NCBI RefSeq assembly: GCF_002858935.1 | Contig: NZ_PJRT01000020.1 | Span: 177,767-241,766 of the forward strand | DNA from: Pantoea endophytica | GTDB taxonomy: Bacteria > Pseudomonadota > Gammaproteobacteria > Enterobacterales > Enterobacteriaceae | Reading direction: 5' to 3' | Length of the DNA stretch: 64,000 nt | Part shown: piece by piece, positions 17,254 through 26,670 of the stretch | How positions within the stretch are numbered: the first letter of the stretch is position 1 | Layout of the letters: each line of letters starts with the position of its first letter | Notes under the pieces: generated by a model | What the model was told of the DNA's origin: nothing | Database searches by the model: none | What the model saw: the letters and a program-made list of their open reading frames with translations, nothing else | Translations under genes and position numbers: made by a program

Positions 17254-17632
17254 AAGACGGTATCCACACTTCTGTTAATTAGATTGGTGTCGGTCGGCGC
17301 GAGCCAACTATAACAGTGAAGGCGTTGTGTTTTTGCCGCTGCCTACATCGCGGCCAGGGCTGAAGCCCATCTATAATCGGCACTTAAGCCGCTTGTGTTC
17401 TTTCCGAGGCTAACTTACTTGCCATTTTCAGTGCTGGCAGTGCTCGCAATCCTCACGTACTTCAGTACGCTCCGGTTGCTGTGCGCTGGCAGCACTGAAA
17501 CTGGCTGCGACGTTGACGCCTCTAAATTTGTGCTGTGTGTTTCCGGCTTCGCTTATCGCGTCTATCATTCCGGAAATCACTGAACCAGAATGCTGTTTTT
17601 AACGTACTTGCAGTTCTGATCCCGTTAAAATC
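17254..17632. other. rpoD-dnaG intergenic region with long palindrome
   Basis: A 379-base gap where E. coli has only about 200. It contains no credible gene; the 62-codon and 72-codon plus-strand frames are by-products of the palindrome. On the minus strand a TATAGT lies at about 17310 and a TTATAG at about 17372, either of which could be the -10 of an rpoD promoter, but neither has a good -35. The palindrome at 17406-17522 fills the middle. Confidence 0.6.
17406..17522. repeat. ~117-bp imperfect palindrome (ERIC-sized)
   Basis: The centre is CGTAC-TTCA-GTACG (17456-17469). Arms match outward through CAGTGCTG/CAGCACTG, and GCCATTTTCAGTGCTG (17421-17436) pairs with CAGCACTGAAACTGGC (17490-17505) at 15 of 16 positions; GAGGC/GCCTC close the ends. 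Length and symmetry resemble ERIC elements, but the sequence is not the ERIC consensus I remember. It would be transcribed as a long hairpin between dnaG and rpoD. Confidence 0.75.
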
Positions 17633-19378
17633 TTATTTTTTCGCTAATGCCTGGCTTAAAGCCCAGAATTCACGGCGTTCGACGGCGCTTAGGCCTTCCG
17701 TTCGCTCGCGTGCGATCAGCGCTTCAAGGCGCTGTTCGAGTGCGGAATCGTAAATGCTCGCCAGTGAATCCTGGAACACTTCTTCCGCCTCTTCATCCAC
17801 TATCATGTGGTTCCAGGTGGCCAGTGTTTCAAGGGGCTGGCTAAAATTTGTTCCGCGATATAACTCTAGTAGCTGTCCGGTGGTCAGGCCAGGATTCTCT
17901 GTACAACGGCTGACTAACTCCACAAATAGCGGTAAACCCGCCATTTTTGACTGCTCCAGTCCATCCAGTGTAGGCACGATGGAGGCAAATTGCGGATTCT
18001 GCACTAATAACGCGATCAATACGCGCATGGTGGTGCGCTTCAACGGTGGGGCAGTTGGCAGCACTCCGCTTTCTGCCAGCTTCGGCATCAGCTTGTCTAA
18101 CTGGTTATCGTCAAGAATCCCGAGTTTATTACCCAAGGTTTGACGCATATAAATGCGCAGCGTTTCACCGGGAATTTGACTAATCAGCGGTAACGCCAAG
18201 GTCGCCAGCTTGGTCTTGCCATCGCGTGTACTCAAATCCACTTGCGGCATCAGGCTGTCGAACAAAAATGTGGAGAGCGGTGTAGCCTGCTCCATCCGCG
18301 CTTCAAAGGCTGCTTTGCCCTCTTTGCGTACCAGCGTGTCCGGATCCTCGCCATCGGGCAAAAACATAAAGCGTAGCTGACGACCATCATTCATGTAAGG
18401 CAATGCGGTTTCGAGCGTACGCCATGCCGCTTCACGTCCGGCGCGATCGCCGTCGTAACAGCAAATCACGGTATCCGTTGAGCGGTAAAGCAGCTGAACG
18501 TGTTCAGCGGTGGTCGAAGTGCCCAACGAAGCTACGGCATAATCGATGCCAAACTGCGCCAGCGCCACCACGTCCATATAACCTTCGACAACCAGCAAAC
18601 GCGTGGGTTGCGGATGATTTTTCTGCGCTTCATAAAGTCCGTATAACTGGCGGCCTTTATGGAAAATCGGTGTTTCCGGTGAGTTCAGATACTTCGGCGT
18701 ATCGTTGCCCAGCACGCGGCCACCAAAACCAATCACGCGGCCACGCTTATCGCGAATAGGGAACATCACACGATCGCGGAAGCGATCGTAGGTGCGGCCT
18801 GAGTCATTACTGACCAACATGCCCGCTTCCATCAGCGATTCGCGATCGTCTTTCTGCTGCCCAAAGCGCTTCAGAGCATTATCCCAACCCGCAGGCGCAT
18901 AGCCGATAGCGAAGTGATCGATCACTTCCTGACTAAGACCGCGCGTGGCGAGATAGTTCTGTGCAGATTGCGCTTGTGGATCACGCAGGCTCTGTTGATA
19001 GAAGCCGTTCAGGCCATCCAGCAACTGATAAAGACTTTGACGTTGATGGCGCTCCATCTGGCTAGGACCGTTGCCCGCTTCATACGGCACTTCTAAGCCA
19101 TGAAGCGTGGCGAGCTCCTCAACGCTCTCAACAAATTCCAGACGATCGTGATTCATCAGGAAGTCGATGGCGTTGCCTTTGGCGCCACAGCCGAAGCAGT
19201 AATAGAACTGCTTCTCACCGCTTACGGTGAAAGAGGGGGTTTTCTCGTTATGAAAAGGACAGCACGCGTGATAGTTCTTACCCTGCTTTTTCAGCTTAAC
19301 GCGGGCATCGATAATATCCACGATGTCCGTGCGGGCAAGTAAGTCGTTGATAAATATGCGTGGAATTCGTCCAGCCAT
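17633..19378 (-). CDS. dnaG: DNA primase DnaG
   Basis: Replication primase, 581 residues as in E. coli. The N-terminal zinc-binding domain has Cys40, His43, Cys61 and Cys64 (CPFH...CFGC). The TOPRIM catalytic core follows (VVEGYMDVVALAQFG, then YDGDRAGREA with the acidic metal ligands). The C-terminal domain that binds DnaB occupies the last 150 or so residues. Middle gene of the macromolecular-synthesis operon rpsU-dnaG-rpoD; primase is kept low by an attenuator just upstream. Confidence 0.99.
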   Translation of the reverse strand: MAGRIPRIFINDLLARTDIVDIIDARVKLKKQGKNYHACCPFHNEKTPSFTVSGEKQFYYCFGCGAKGNAIDFLMNHDRLEFVESVEELATLHGLEVPYEAGNGPSQMERHQRQSLYQLLDGLNGFYQQSLRDPQAQSAQNYLATRGLSQEVIDHFAIGYAPAGWDNALKRFGQQKDDRESLMEAGMLVSNDSGRTYDRFRDRVMFPIRDKRGRVIGFGGRVLGNDTPKYLNSPETPIFHKGRQLYGLYEAQKNHPQPTRLLVVEGYMDVVALAQFGIDYAVASLGTSTTAEHVQLLYRSTDTVICCYDGDRAGREAAWRTLETALPYMNDGRQLRFMFLPDGEDPDTLVRKEGKAAFEARMEQATPLSTFLFDSLMPQVDLSTRDGKTKLATLALPLISQIPGETLRIYMRQTLGNKLGILDDNQLDKLMPKLAESGVLPTAPPLKRTTMRVLIALLVQNPQFASIVPTLDGLEQSKMAGLPLFVELVSRCTENPGLTTGQLLELYRGTNFSQPLETLATWNHMIVDEEAEEVFQDSLASIYDSALEQRLEALIARERTEGLSAVERREFWALSQALAKK

Positions 19379-19404
19379 AAGCCCCGATTTTTCAGCTCAT
19401 AAAC

Positions 19405-19440
19405 GACAACAAGCCGCGCTTCCTTTCGGAAAGCACGGCC
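19405..19440 (-). terminator. rpsU-dnaG intergenic attenuator
   Basis: On the minus strand GCCGTGCTTTCC, GAAA loop, GGAAGCGCGGC then TTGTTGTCGTTT. It corresponds in position to the internal terminator T1 that lowers dnaG expression in E. coli. Confidence 0.75.
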
Positions 19441-19471
19441 TTTTACTTGACTCTGTCTGCGTTTATCACGC

Positions 19472-19490
19472 GGCGGAAGCAAGCTTCCGC
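19472..19490 (-). other. Hairpin directly after rpsU
   Basis: GCGGAAGC-AA-GCTTCCGC, an 8-bp perfect stem starting seven bases after the rpsU stop. Without a T-run it is more likely to protect the rpsU message from 3' decay than to end transcription. Confidence 0.5.
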
Positions 19491-19496
19491 AAGAAA

Positions 19497-19769
<273 letters not shown>

Positions 19770-19784
19770 TCAAAATGGTGCAGC

Positions 19785-19814
19785 ATTTTACTCCAGCCGC
19801 GGCCGACTTGTAAA
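19785..19814 (-). promoter_or_regulatory. Sigma-70 promoter for rpsU-dnaG-rpoD
   Basis: -35 TTTACA (19814-19809), 18-base spacer, -10 TAAAAT (19790-19785) on the minus strand, about 65 bases before the rpsU ATG. I did not find a convincing LexA box here. Confidence 0.65.
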
Positions 19815-19993
19815 GCACCATGTATAATTTAGAACCAACAGGGGCATATGCCATCGCGGCTGCCGGTTTTTTCAGGCCGTGGAGTATAGCGCACTCTTTG
19901 TGCGACAGAAAAACACTTTTTCAGGGGCAAAGTCTCTGGCGTGAGAATTGCCTGTGTTACACTGCGCGCCGCACGAAGAGGGTGATAAAAGCT

Positions 19994-21007
19994 ATGCGAG
20001 TTCTGGGTATTGAAACGTCCTGCGATGAAACCGGCATCGCGATTTACGACGATGCGTCCGGTCTGCTGGCAAATCAACTATATAGCCAGGTAAAACTGCA
20101 TGCCGATTACGGCGGCGTGGTGCCGGAACTGGCATCGCGTGACCACGTCCGTAAAACCGTGCCGCTGATTCAGGCGGCACTGAAAGAAGCGGGCCTTGAG
20201 CCACAACAGATTGACGGCGTCGCCTACACCGCCGGGCCCGGATTGGTGGGGGCGCTGCTGGTTGGCGCCACCATTGGCCGAGCGTTGGCATTCGCCTGGA
20301 ATGTGCCGGCGGTGCCGGTGCATCATATGGAAGGGCATCTTCTGGCGCCGATGCTGGAAGAGAATCCGCCGGAATTTCCGTTTGTCGCGCTGCTGGTTTC
20401 CGGCGGGCATACGCAATTGATCAGCGTGACCGGCATTGGTGAATACACCTTATTGGGCGAATCGATTGACGATGCGGCTGGCGAAGCGTTCGATAAAACC
20501 GCCAAGCTGCTGGGGCTGGATTATCCCGGCGGACCGATGCTGTCGCGTATGGCGCAGCAAGGCACGCCAAACCGTTTCCGCTTCCCGCGGCCAATGACCG
20601 ATCGTCCGGGGCTGGATTTCAGCTTCTCCGGCCTGAAAACCTTTGCGGCGAATACCATTCGCGAGCATCAGGGCGACGAGCAAGCTCGCGCGGATATTGC
20701 TCGCGCATTTGAAGATGCGGTGGTTGATACCTTAATGATTAAGTGCAAACGCGCGCTTGAGCAAACTGGCTTTAAACGTTTGGTGATTGCGGGTGGCGTC
20801 AGCGCGAACCGCACGCTGCGTGAGCGCATGGCCGAGATGATGCAAAAGCGTGGCGGCGAGGTGTTTTACGCACGCCCTGAGTTTTGCACCGATAACGGCG
20901 CGATGATTGCTTACGCGGGCATGGTGCGCCTCAAAGGCGGCACCAGCGGTGGACTCAGCGTCAGCGTGCGGCCGCGCTGGCCGCTGGCAGAATTGCCCGC
21001 CATCTAA
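19994..21007 (+). CDS. tsaD: tRNA N6-threonylcarbamoyladenosine transferase TsaD
   Basis: Catalytic subunit of t6A synthesis (with TsaB, TsaE and TsaC), which transfers threonylcarbamoyl to A37 of ANN-decoding tRNAs. 337 residues as in E. coli, from the ATG at 19994 ([14 protein letters not shown]); longer upstream readings have no homology. The ASKHA fold signature [10 protein letters not shown] and the metal-binding HHMEGH (about 109-114) are present, as is the [10 protein letters not shown] segment. Divergent from rpsU, as in E. coli. Confidence 0.98.
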   Translation: MRVLGIETSCDETGIAIYDDASGLLANQLYSQVKLHADYGGVVPELASRDHVRKTVPLIQAALKEAGLEPQQIDGVAYTAGPGLVGALLVGATIGRALAFAWNVPAVPVHHMEGHLLAPMLEENPPEFPFVALLVSGGHTQLISVTGIGEYTLLGESIDDAAGEAFDKTAKLLGLDYPGGPMLSRMAQQGTPNRFRFPRPMTDRPGLDFSFSGLKTFAANTIREHQGDEQARADIARAFEDAVVDTLMIKCKRALEQTGFKRLVIAGGVSANRTLRERMAEMMQKRGGEVFYARPEFCTDNGAMIAYAGMVRLKGGTSGGLSVSVRPRWPLAELPAI

Positions 21008-21010
21008 AAT

Positions 21011-21040
21011 AAAAAACCGGCCTTGCGCCGGTTTTTTTAT
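21011..21040. terminator. Bidirectional terminator tsaD/plsY
   Basis: AAAAAACCGGC, loop CTTGC, GCCGGTTTTTTT between convergent genes; the right T-run overlaps the plsY stop codon. Confidence 0.87.
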
Positions 21041-21636
21041 TTCTTCTTATTCCGCTTCCAGATCTTATTTTCCTGGCCGCGCCACAGGCGCTGGATGTTG
21101 TCGTGGTGCCGCAACAGAATCAGGCACGAGAGCATCGAAACGGGGAAAGTGAATTGCGGTTTGAACCACCACACGTAAAAGGGTGCGATCAGCGCGCTGA
21201 CAATCGCGCCAAGTGATGAATAGCCGCTTAGCAGCACCGTCAGCAGCCAGGTGCCGGTCATCAATCCCGTCAAATCCCAGCCAATCGGCGCAATCGCACC
21301 AAAGGCCGTCGCCACGCCTTTACCGCCGCGAAAACGAAAGAACACCGGATAGATGTGGCCCAGACAGGCGGCAATCGCCGTGAGGCCAAGATAGAGCGGG
21401 GCAACGTGCAGCAGATAAGCAATCCACACCGGCAGCATGCCTTTTGCCACGTCGAAAATCAGCACCGCCGCAGCGGCGGCTTTGCCACCAATGCGCAAAA
21501 CGTTGGTCGCGCCAGGATTGCCTGAGCCTTGCGAGCGCGGATCGGGTAAACCAGCCAGTTTACAGACCAATATCGCACTGGAAATCGAGCCGCAAAGATA
21601 CGCGAAAATAATCATACCAAGCGCGATAGCACTCAT
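21037..21636 (-). CDS. plsY: Glycerol-3-phosphate acyltransferase PlsY
   Basis: Integral membrane acyltransferase that uses acyl-phosphate (from PlsX) to make lysophosphatidate. 199 residues from the ATG at 21636 ([21 protein letters not shown]), against 205 in E. coli; the reading from 21726 adds a non-homologous leader. The three family motifs are visible: [14 protein letters not shown], the FRGGKGVAT segment and the third loop with its His-Asn pair (HHDNIQRL). Several hydrophobic segments and a basic C-terminal tail (KIWKRNKKK). Divergent from folB. Confidence 0.96.
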   Translation of the reverse strand: MSAIALGMIIFAYLCGSISSAILVCKLAGLPDPRSQGSGNPGATNVLRIGGKAAAAAVLIFDVAKGMLPVWIAYLLHVAPLYLGLTAIAACLGHIYPVFFRFRGGKGVATAFGAIAPIGWDLTGLMTGTWLLTVLLSGYSSLGAIVSALIAPFYVWWFKPQFTFPVSMLSCLILLRHHDNIQRLWRGQENKIWKRNKKK

Positions 21637-21743
21637 AGCGTCGTACCGTTCCTTTTGGGTCGTTTTGTTCTCGATAAGCGTGGATAATACGCATAATCCG
21701 CCGGAAGTGGTATCCGGCTTAGCCAAAAACAGAGACTGACATC

Positions 21744-22103
21744 ATGGATATCGTATTTATCGAGCAGCTTACCGTGTTCACAACTATTGGCGTTTACGAC
21801 TGGGAACAGGGCATGCAGCAGAAGCTGGTACTCGATGTCGAAATGGCGTGGGACAACCGTCACGCCGCCGCCAGCGACGATGTGAATGATTGTCTGAGCT
21901 ACGCCGATGTCACGGAAGTGATCCTCAATCATCTGCAAGGCCAGCGTTTTGCCCTGGTCGAAAGGGTAGCAGAAGAAATCGCCGATCTGTTGATGAATCG
22001 TTTCAAAACCCCTGGAGTACGCATAAAGGTAGGCAAACCGGGCGCTGTAGCGCAGGCGGCGAGCGTTGGCGTACGTATTGAGCGCGGGACTATTCCGAAA
22101 TAA
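21744..22103 (+). CDS. folB: Dihydroneopterin aldolase FolB
   Basis: 119-residue enzyme of folate synthesis that converts 7,8-dihydroneopterin to 6-hydroxymethyl-dihydropterin and glycolaldehyde. The family start MDIVFIEQLTVFTTIGVYDWE, the catalytic region SYADVTEVI and the KPGAV motif near the end are present. It is divergent from plsY and followed by its own terminator, as in E. coli. Confidence 0.97.
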   Translation: MDIVFIEQLTVFTTIGVYDWEQGMQQKLVLDVEMAWDNRHAAASDDVNDCLSYADVTEVILNHLQGQRFALVERVAEEIADLLMNRFKTPGVRIKVGKPGAVAQAASVGVRIERGTIPK

Positions 22104-22149
22104 ATCTTCCGTGATTGCCATCACAATGAAACCAAACCAAATTATGGTG

Positions 22150-22163
22150 TGTCTCACTTGAGA
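22150..22163. other. Perfect palindrome between folB and uppP
   Basis: GTCTCA-CT-TGAGAC, a 6+2+6 inverted repeat about 130 bases before uppP. It may be an operator or a short hairpin; no matching regulator is known to me. Confidence 0.35.
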
Positions 22164-22234
22164 CCGTTGCGCTAACCAGCAGGAAGTGACCGAATTTCTT
22201 AAGGTTTCCTTCAGCGTGACGCAGGCATAATTTC

Positions 22235-22265
22235 AGGCGGTAGCCCTTTGCGACCGCCTTTTTAC
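22235..22265 (+). terminator. Terminator between folB and uppP
   Basis: AGGCGGT (22235-22241), loop, ACCGCCT (22253-22259) then TTTTTA. It lies only 30 bases before the uppP start, so it could also act as a leader attenuator. Confidence 0.75.
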
Positions 22266-22294
22266 TGTTTAAAACGGATAGAGGAAATATTTTG

Positions 22295-23113
22295 ATGGCA
22301 GACATTCACCAGCTTTGGGTAGCTGCAATCCTGGGGGTTGTAGAAGGCCTCACGGAATTCCTGCCGGTCTCTTCCACGGGCCACATGATTATTGTTGGCC
22401 ATCTGTTGGGTTTTGAAGGCCAGACCGCTGAAACCTTCGAAGTGGTGATTCAGCTCGGTTCAATTCTGGCTGTGGTCGTGATGTTCTGGCGCCGCTTGTT
22501 TGGTTTGATCGGCATTCACTTCGGTGAGGTCAAACATGAAGGCGTGGGTACGGGCAAATTAACCCTGATTCATATTCTGTTGGGTATGGTGCCTGCGGTG
22601 GTGATTGGTTTGCTGCTGCACGACCAAATCAAAACGCTGTTTAACCCGATCAACGTGATGTATGCGCTGGTGGTCGGCGGTGTGCTGCTGCTGGTGGCGG
22701 AATACTTCAAGCCGAAGCAGCCGAAAGCGGTTGGCGTTGACGATATCACCTACCGTCAGGCATTTATGATTGGCTGCTTCCAGTGTCTGGCGCTGTGGCC
22801 GGGCTTCTCGCGCTCAGGTGCGACGATTTCTGGCGGTATGCTGATGGGCGTGAGCCGTTATGCGGCGTCAGAGTTCTCGTTCATTCTGGCGGTACCGATG
22901 ATGATTGGCGCCACCGGACTGGATCTCTACAAGAGCCTCGGCTTCCTGACGATGCAGGATTTCCCAATGTTTGCCGTCGGGTTTGTAACGGCTTTCGTCG
23001 TGGCGCTGCTGGCGATCAAGGTGTTCCTTGAGCTGATCAAGCGTATCTCGTTCGTCTCTTTCGCTATCTACCGCTTCATTGTTGCGGCCGTGGTTTACGC
23101 CATCTTTATGTAA
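22295..23113 (+). CDS. uppP: Undecaprenyl-diphosphatase UppP (BacA)
   Basis: Inner-membrane phosphatase that recycles undecaprenyl pyrophosphate to the lipid carrier for peptidoglycan and other polymers; overproduction gives bacitracin resistance. 272 residues (E. coli 273). Start ATG 22295 with GAGG upstream; the TTG one codon earlier is rejected. Active-site motifs: [14 protein letters not shown] (residues 17-30) and PGFSRSGAT (from about 168). Multiple membrane segments. Convergent with cca. Confidence 0.98.
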   Translation: MADIHQLWVAAILGVVEGLTEFLPVSSTGHMIIVGHLLGFEGQTAETFEVVIQLGSILAVVVMFWRRLFGLIGIHFGEVKHEGVGTGKLTLIHILLGMVPAVVIGLLLHDQIKTLFNPINVMYALVVGGVLLLVAEYFKPKQPKAVGVDDITYRQAFMIGCFQCLALWPGFSRSGATISGGMLMGVSRYAASEFSFILAVPMMIGATGLDLYKSLGFLTMQDFPMFAVGFVTAFVVALLAIKVFLELIKRISFVSFAIYRFIVAAVVYAIFM

Positions 23114-23120
23114 GTTGCCC

Positions 23121-23147
23121 CGCGCGGCTGGTTACACTGGCCGCGCG
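23121..23147. terminator. Hairpin between uppP and cca
   Basis: CGCGCGGC and GCCGCGCG flank an 11-base loop; the right arm lies within the cca 3' end. There is no clear T-run, so termination may be inefficient or hairpin-stabilised only. Confidence 0.5.
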
Positions 23148-24364
23148 TTAATCAATTGCGCCTGCAGCACCGCCACACGCCGACGCGTCAACTCTTCCCG
23201 CACTTCCGCCCCTTTAAAACCTGCTGCCACCACATCTTTAGTTGGCACCGCTTGCGCCAGCGCAAACGCCTGACGCAAATAGTCGCCTTGCGGATAAGCC
23301 ATGCTTTCCAGACCCGCACGCCCGCGCGCATCCGCTTCGCTGGTCAGCGCCATCTTCTCCACACGATCGGGCTTGCGCCAGGCATCAATTCGATCAAAAA
23401 GCGCGATTAACGCGTCAGCTGGCTGGCGTTCAATGGTGTGCACCACGTCATGGAATTCGGTCACCACTAACGCCAAATCACGCACCTGATTCGGCACGCG
23501 CAGGCGCTGGCACAGCGCTTCAACAATCGGCACGCCCGCGAGGCCATGACCATGATGGCTCGGCCATTTTTCTGCTGGCGTCAGCGCCTTACCGACATCG
23601 TGGAACAGCGTAGCGAAACGCACATCAAGCTGATCCGAGAGCGCAGCGGACATCGCCAGCGTCATCAGCGCATGGATGCCGGTATCAATCTCGGGATGCC
23701 ATTTGATCGGGGCCGGAATGCCATAAAGATTATCGATTTCCGGGAACAGCACCTGCAGCGCGCCGCAATCACGTAATACCTGGAAATAGACCTGTGGATT
23801 ACGCGTCAGCAATGCTTTTTCCGTCTCTTTCCACACCCGTTCTGCGGTGAGATGCGCCAGTTCGCCGCTGACCGCCATTTCGCGCATCAGCGCCTGGGTT
23901 TCATCAGCAATCCGGAAATTCAGATGGGCAAAGCGGGCGGCGAAACGCGCCACGCGCAGTACACGCAGCGGATCTTCGTTAAAGGCGGTGGAAACATGGC
24001 GCAGCTGGCGTTTCGCCAGGTCGCGCTGACCGCCATATGGATCAATCAGCTCGCCGCTGTCGCTTTGGGCGATGGCATTGATGGTGAGATCGCGGCGCTG
24101 CAAATCTTGCTCGAGCGTGACATCCGGCGCGAACTGCGTCACAAAGCCGGTGTAACCGTTGCCGCTTTTGCGTTCCGTACGCGCCAGCGCATACTCTTCA
24201 CGGCTTCGCGGATGCAAAAAAACCGGAAAATCCCGGCCAACCTGCTGATAACCTTCCGCCAGCATCGCATCTGGCGTCGCGCCTACAACAACCCAATCTC
24301 TATCTTTTACCGGCAAACGCAGTAAGGCATCGCGCACTGCGCCACCGACCAGAAACGTCTTCAC
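23132..24364 (-). CDS. cca: CCA tRNA nucleotidyltransferase
   Basis: Adds and repairs the 3' CCA of tRNAs; the gammaproteobacterial form also carries phosphatase and 2',3'-cyclic phosphodiesterase activity in an HD domain. 410 residues (E. coli 412). N-terminal nucleotidyltransferase: [17 protein letters not shown], and [12 protein letters not shown]-domain: FHDVGKA (about residue 255) and a following HHGHGLAG. Convergent with uppP and divergent from nothing nearby; its promoter lies in the 142-base gap before ygiM. Confidence 0.97.
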   Translation of the reverse strand: MKTFLVGGAVRDALLRLPVKDRDWVVVGATPDAMLAEGYQQVGRDFPVFLHPRSREEYALARTERKSGNGYTGFVTQFAPDVTLEQDLQRRDLTINAIAQSDSGELIDPYGGQRDLAKRQLRHVSTAFNEDPLRVLRVARFAARFAHLNFRIADETQALMREMAVSGELAHLTAERVWKETEKALLTRNPQVYFQVLRDCGALQVLFPEIDNLYGIPAPIKWHPEIDTGIHALMTLAMSAALSDQLDVRFATLFHDVGKALTPAEKWPSHHGHGLAGVPIVEALCQRLRVPNQVRDLALVVTEFHDVVHTIERQPADALIALFDRIDAWRKPDRVEKMALTSEADARGRAGLESMAYPQGDYLRQAFALAQAVPTKDVVAAGFKGAEVREELTRRRVAVLQAQLINARPV

Positions 24365-24506
24365 TCAACCACTCCAGAGGCAGATCAAAAATTGCGTGCT
24401 GAACACGCTTGTTACTTTATTGTTGCATACTTTGGCTAAATATCGGGCACGCCAAAAAGGGCATCTTACGATCCCCTTAAATAAAAGAACAAATCTGCGT
24501 GGCGCG

Positions 24507-25130
24507 TTAGTTCATCCAGCGATCGTTTTTCTTACGACGCGGCACCATATGCGGCAGCAACAGACCCAACAGCAGACCAACGCCCAGCACGCCGCCGCCA
24601 TACATAAACCATTGCATGATGATGGTGCGCTGCTTGTCATCCAGTTGCACATTGGCGGCGCTGACTTTCTTCTGCGCGACAATCAGCTCATTTTTTAGCT
24701 TCTGATTTTCCGCTTTCAGGCCATCAATGGTGCCGTCGCTATTGGCGACTTTGTTCTGCATCTCAGAAGTGCGCTGATTCCAGCTGTTGTCAATATTCGC
24801 TAGCTTGGCCGTCAGATCTTTAACCTGCTGCTCCAGTTGCGGTACGCGGGTACGCAGGCTAGGACTGGCGCTCAGTTGCGACAGTGGAATCCAGTTAGTT
24901 TTGCCTTCTGCATCACGAATCTGACCATATTGAGAGTCGTTATTGGTCTGCAGCAAGGTCACTTCCTCTCCGGCGTTCAGCTTACCGATCAGGCGATATT
25001 GATCGCCTGGACCGCTGCGCACCCAAGTGGATAATTCATCGGAGATGTAGCGTTTTTCGTCAGCAGCATGAGCAGGTGTGATGGCGCTGAAAGCCAGCAA
25101 AGAAAGGGCAGCAAGTGTGATTTTTTTCAT
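24507..25130 (-). CDS. ygiM: SH3-domain protein YgiM (TIGR04211 type)
   Basis: 207-residue envelope protein, near the E. coli YgiM length (206). Signal peptide 1-22 ending AHA, a bacterial SH3 domain (about 27-90, LSTWVRSGPGDQYRLIGKL), a coiled coil (about 95-165), one transmembrane helix (about 172-190, MYGGGVLGVGLLLGLLLP) and a basic C-terminal tail RRKKNDRW. The topology suggests an inner-membrane protein with a large periplasmic part that may contact peptidoglycan. Function is not settled. Adjacent to cca and divergent from ygiF, as in E. coli. Confidence 0.93.
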   Translation of the reverse strand: MKKITLAALSLLAFSAITPAHAADEKRYISDELSTWVRSGPGDQYRLIGKLNAGEEVTLLQTNNDSQYGQIRDAEGKTNWIPLSQLSASPSLRTRVPQLEQQVKDLTAKLANIDNSWNQRTSEMQNKVANSDGTIDGLKAENQKLKNELIVAQKKVSAANVQLDDKQRTIIMQWFMYGGGVLGVGLLLGLLLPHMVPRRKKNDRWMN

Positions 25131-25334
25131 TCGATGTCGTTTTTTCTTAATGGCGTAAAATTACCGGCACAGTCTGGAGACGCTTCTCAAAAATCTGAAT
25201 GAGAACTATCCTGGTCTCAATCCGGTGCGAAAAGGGTCGTAAAAGCACAAGAAAGCGGAGACAGCGGGCTTCCGGTGCATTACTCTTCGCCAGATTAAAC
25301 TCGTAAGTGCCAGCAGCGTATTGAATAAAAAATT

Positions 25335-26645
25335 ATGACCATCGAAATCGAATTAAAGTTCATTGCTACACCGCAAGCCGCCGAAAAACTGGCGGAAAAG
25401 CTTGCCGCGTGGCCACATCAGCACTTCGCCGCGCGCGAGCTGACCAATATCTATTATGAAACCGACGACAACCAACTGCGTCGCTGGGACATGGGCCTGC
25501 GCATTCGTGGCGTTGATCAACGCTATGAAATGACGCTGAAAGCGGCCGGTAAAACCGTTGGCGGTCTGCATCAGCGTCCGGAATACAATGTTGATCTCAC
25601 GGAGCCGCAGCTGGATATCGCGCGCCTGCCAGCCGAGATTTGGCCGCAGGGCACCGATATTGCTGCACTGCAATCGCGCCTGCAGCCGCTGTTCAGCACT
25701 CATTTCCAGCGCGAAGCCTGGTTGGTGCAATTTGGCGACAGCGAAATTGAAGTGGCGTTTGACCGCGGCGAAGTCGCTGCCGGTGAATTTAGCGAACCGC
25801 TTTATGAAGTCGAGCTGGAGCTTAAAAGTGGTCAACGCGATGACATGCTGAAGTTCGCTGAAGCGCTGGTTACGATGGGCGGATTACGTCTCGGCAGCCT
25901 GAGCAAAGCCGCGCGCGGCTATCAGCTGGCGCAGGGTAACTTACCGCGCCCCATCCGTACGTTGCCATTGCAGAAAATCGCCGCGAAAGCGTCGGTTGAG
26001 CAGGGCATGATCAACGCAATGACTGCGGCACTGAATCATTGGCAATATCACGAAGAAGTGTGGCTGCGTGGTAATAAAGATGCCAAAGCAGCGGTAATTG
26101 ATGCGCTGGAAACGCTGCGTCAGGCGTTCTCACTGTTTGGTGCGTTGGTGCCACGCAAAGCCAGCAGCGATCTGCGCCAGAAATTAACCCGTCAGGAAGA
26201 GTTGCTGGCCGATGATGAGAACAATGCTGAAGCTACCTGCTTTTCGTTAACCTCGGTTGAAGCTCAGTTAGCACTTACTCACTGGCTGGTTGAGTCGCAG
26301 TGGCAAAAATGGCTCGACGACAAGAGCAAAAGCAAGCTGCAGGGATCGTTCAAGCGCTTCAGCGATATTATGCTAAGTCGTATTGCCGCCGATCTCAGAG
26401 AAACATTCGTTGATATTCAACTGTTCAATGAGTTCCAGGATAAAGCGACGCGCCTGAATCGCCAGTTGTTGGCGGTGAACCTGCTGGCGGGTGCTTATCC
26501 GGCCGAAGAGGTGAATGTTTGGCTGGACGGTTGGCTGGAGTTACAGCATGCGATTCGAGAGAAGCAGGAACGTGGCTTAATGCATCTGGTTAACCTGGCC
26601 GTGCGCCCCGCACCTTTCTGGCTCAATAGCGGAATCAAACGCTAA
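25335..26645 (+). CDS. ygiF: Inorganic triphosphatase YgiF
   Basis: 436 residues (E. coli 433). N-terminal CYTH domain (about 1-200) with the EIELKF signature (ExExK) lining the triphosphate tunnel, followed by a helical CHAD domain (about 215-430) with conserved His/Arg positions that bind polyphosphate. It hydrolyses tripolyphosphate in E. coli. 25 bases upstream of glnE and likely co-transcribed with it. Confidence 0.95.
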   Translation: MTIEIELKFIATPQAAEKLAEKLAAWPHQHFAARELTNIYYETDDNQLRRWDMGLRIRGVDQRYEMTLKAAGKTVGGLHQRPEYNVDLTEPQLDIARLPAEIWPQGTDIAALQSRLQPLFSTHFQREAWLVQFGDSEIEVAFDRGEVAAGEFSEPLYEVELELKSGQRDDMLKFAEALVTMGGLRLGSLSKAARGYQLAQGNLPRPIRTLPLQKIAAKASVEQGMINAMTAALNHWQYHEEVWLRGNKDAKAAVIDALETLRQAFSLFGALVPRKASSDLRQKLTRQEELLADDENNAEATCFSLTSVEAQLALTHWLVESQWQKWLDDKSKSKLQGSFKRFSDIMLSRIAADLRETFVDIQLFNEFQDKATRLNRQLLAVNLLAGAYPAEEVNVWLDGWLELQHAIREKQERGLMHLVNLAVRPAPFWLNSGIKR

Positions 26646-26670
26646 CGAAAAATCCAATCAGGGAGAGAAG

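Noticed and set aside
17395..17753. Small plus-strand frames between rpoD and dnaG
   Set aside because: They run through the 117-bp palindrome and into dnaG antisense, and have no ribosome site.
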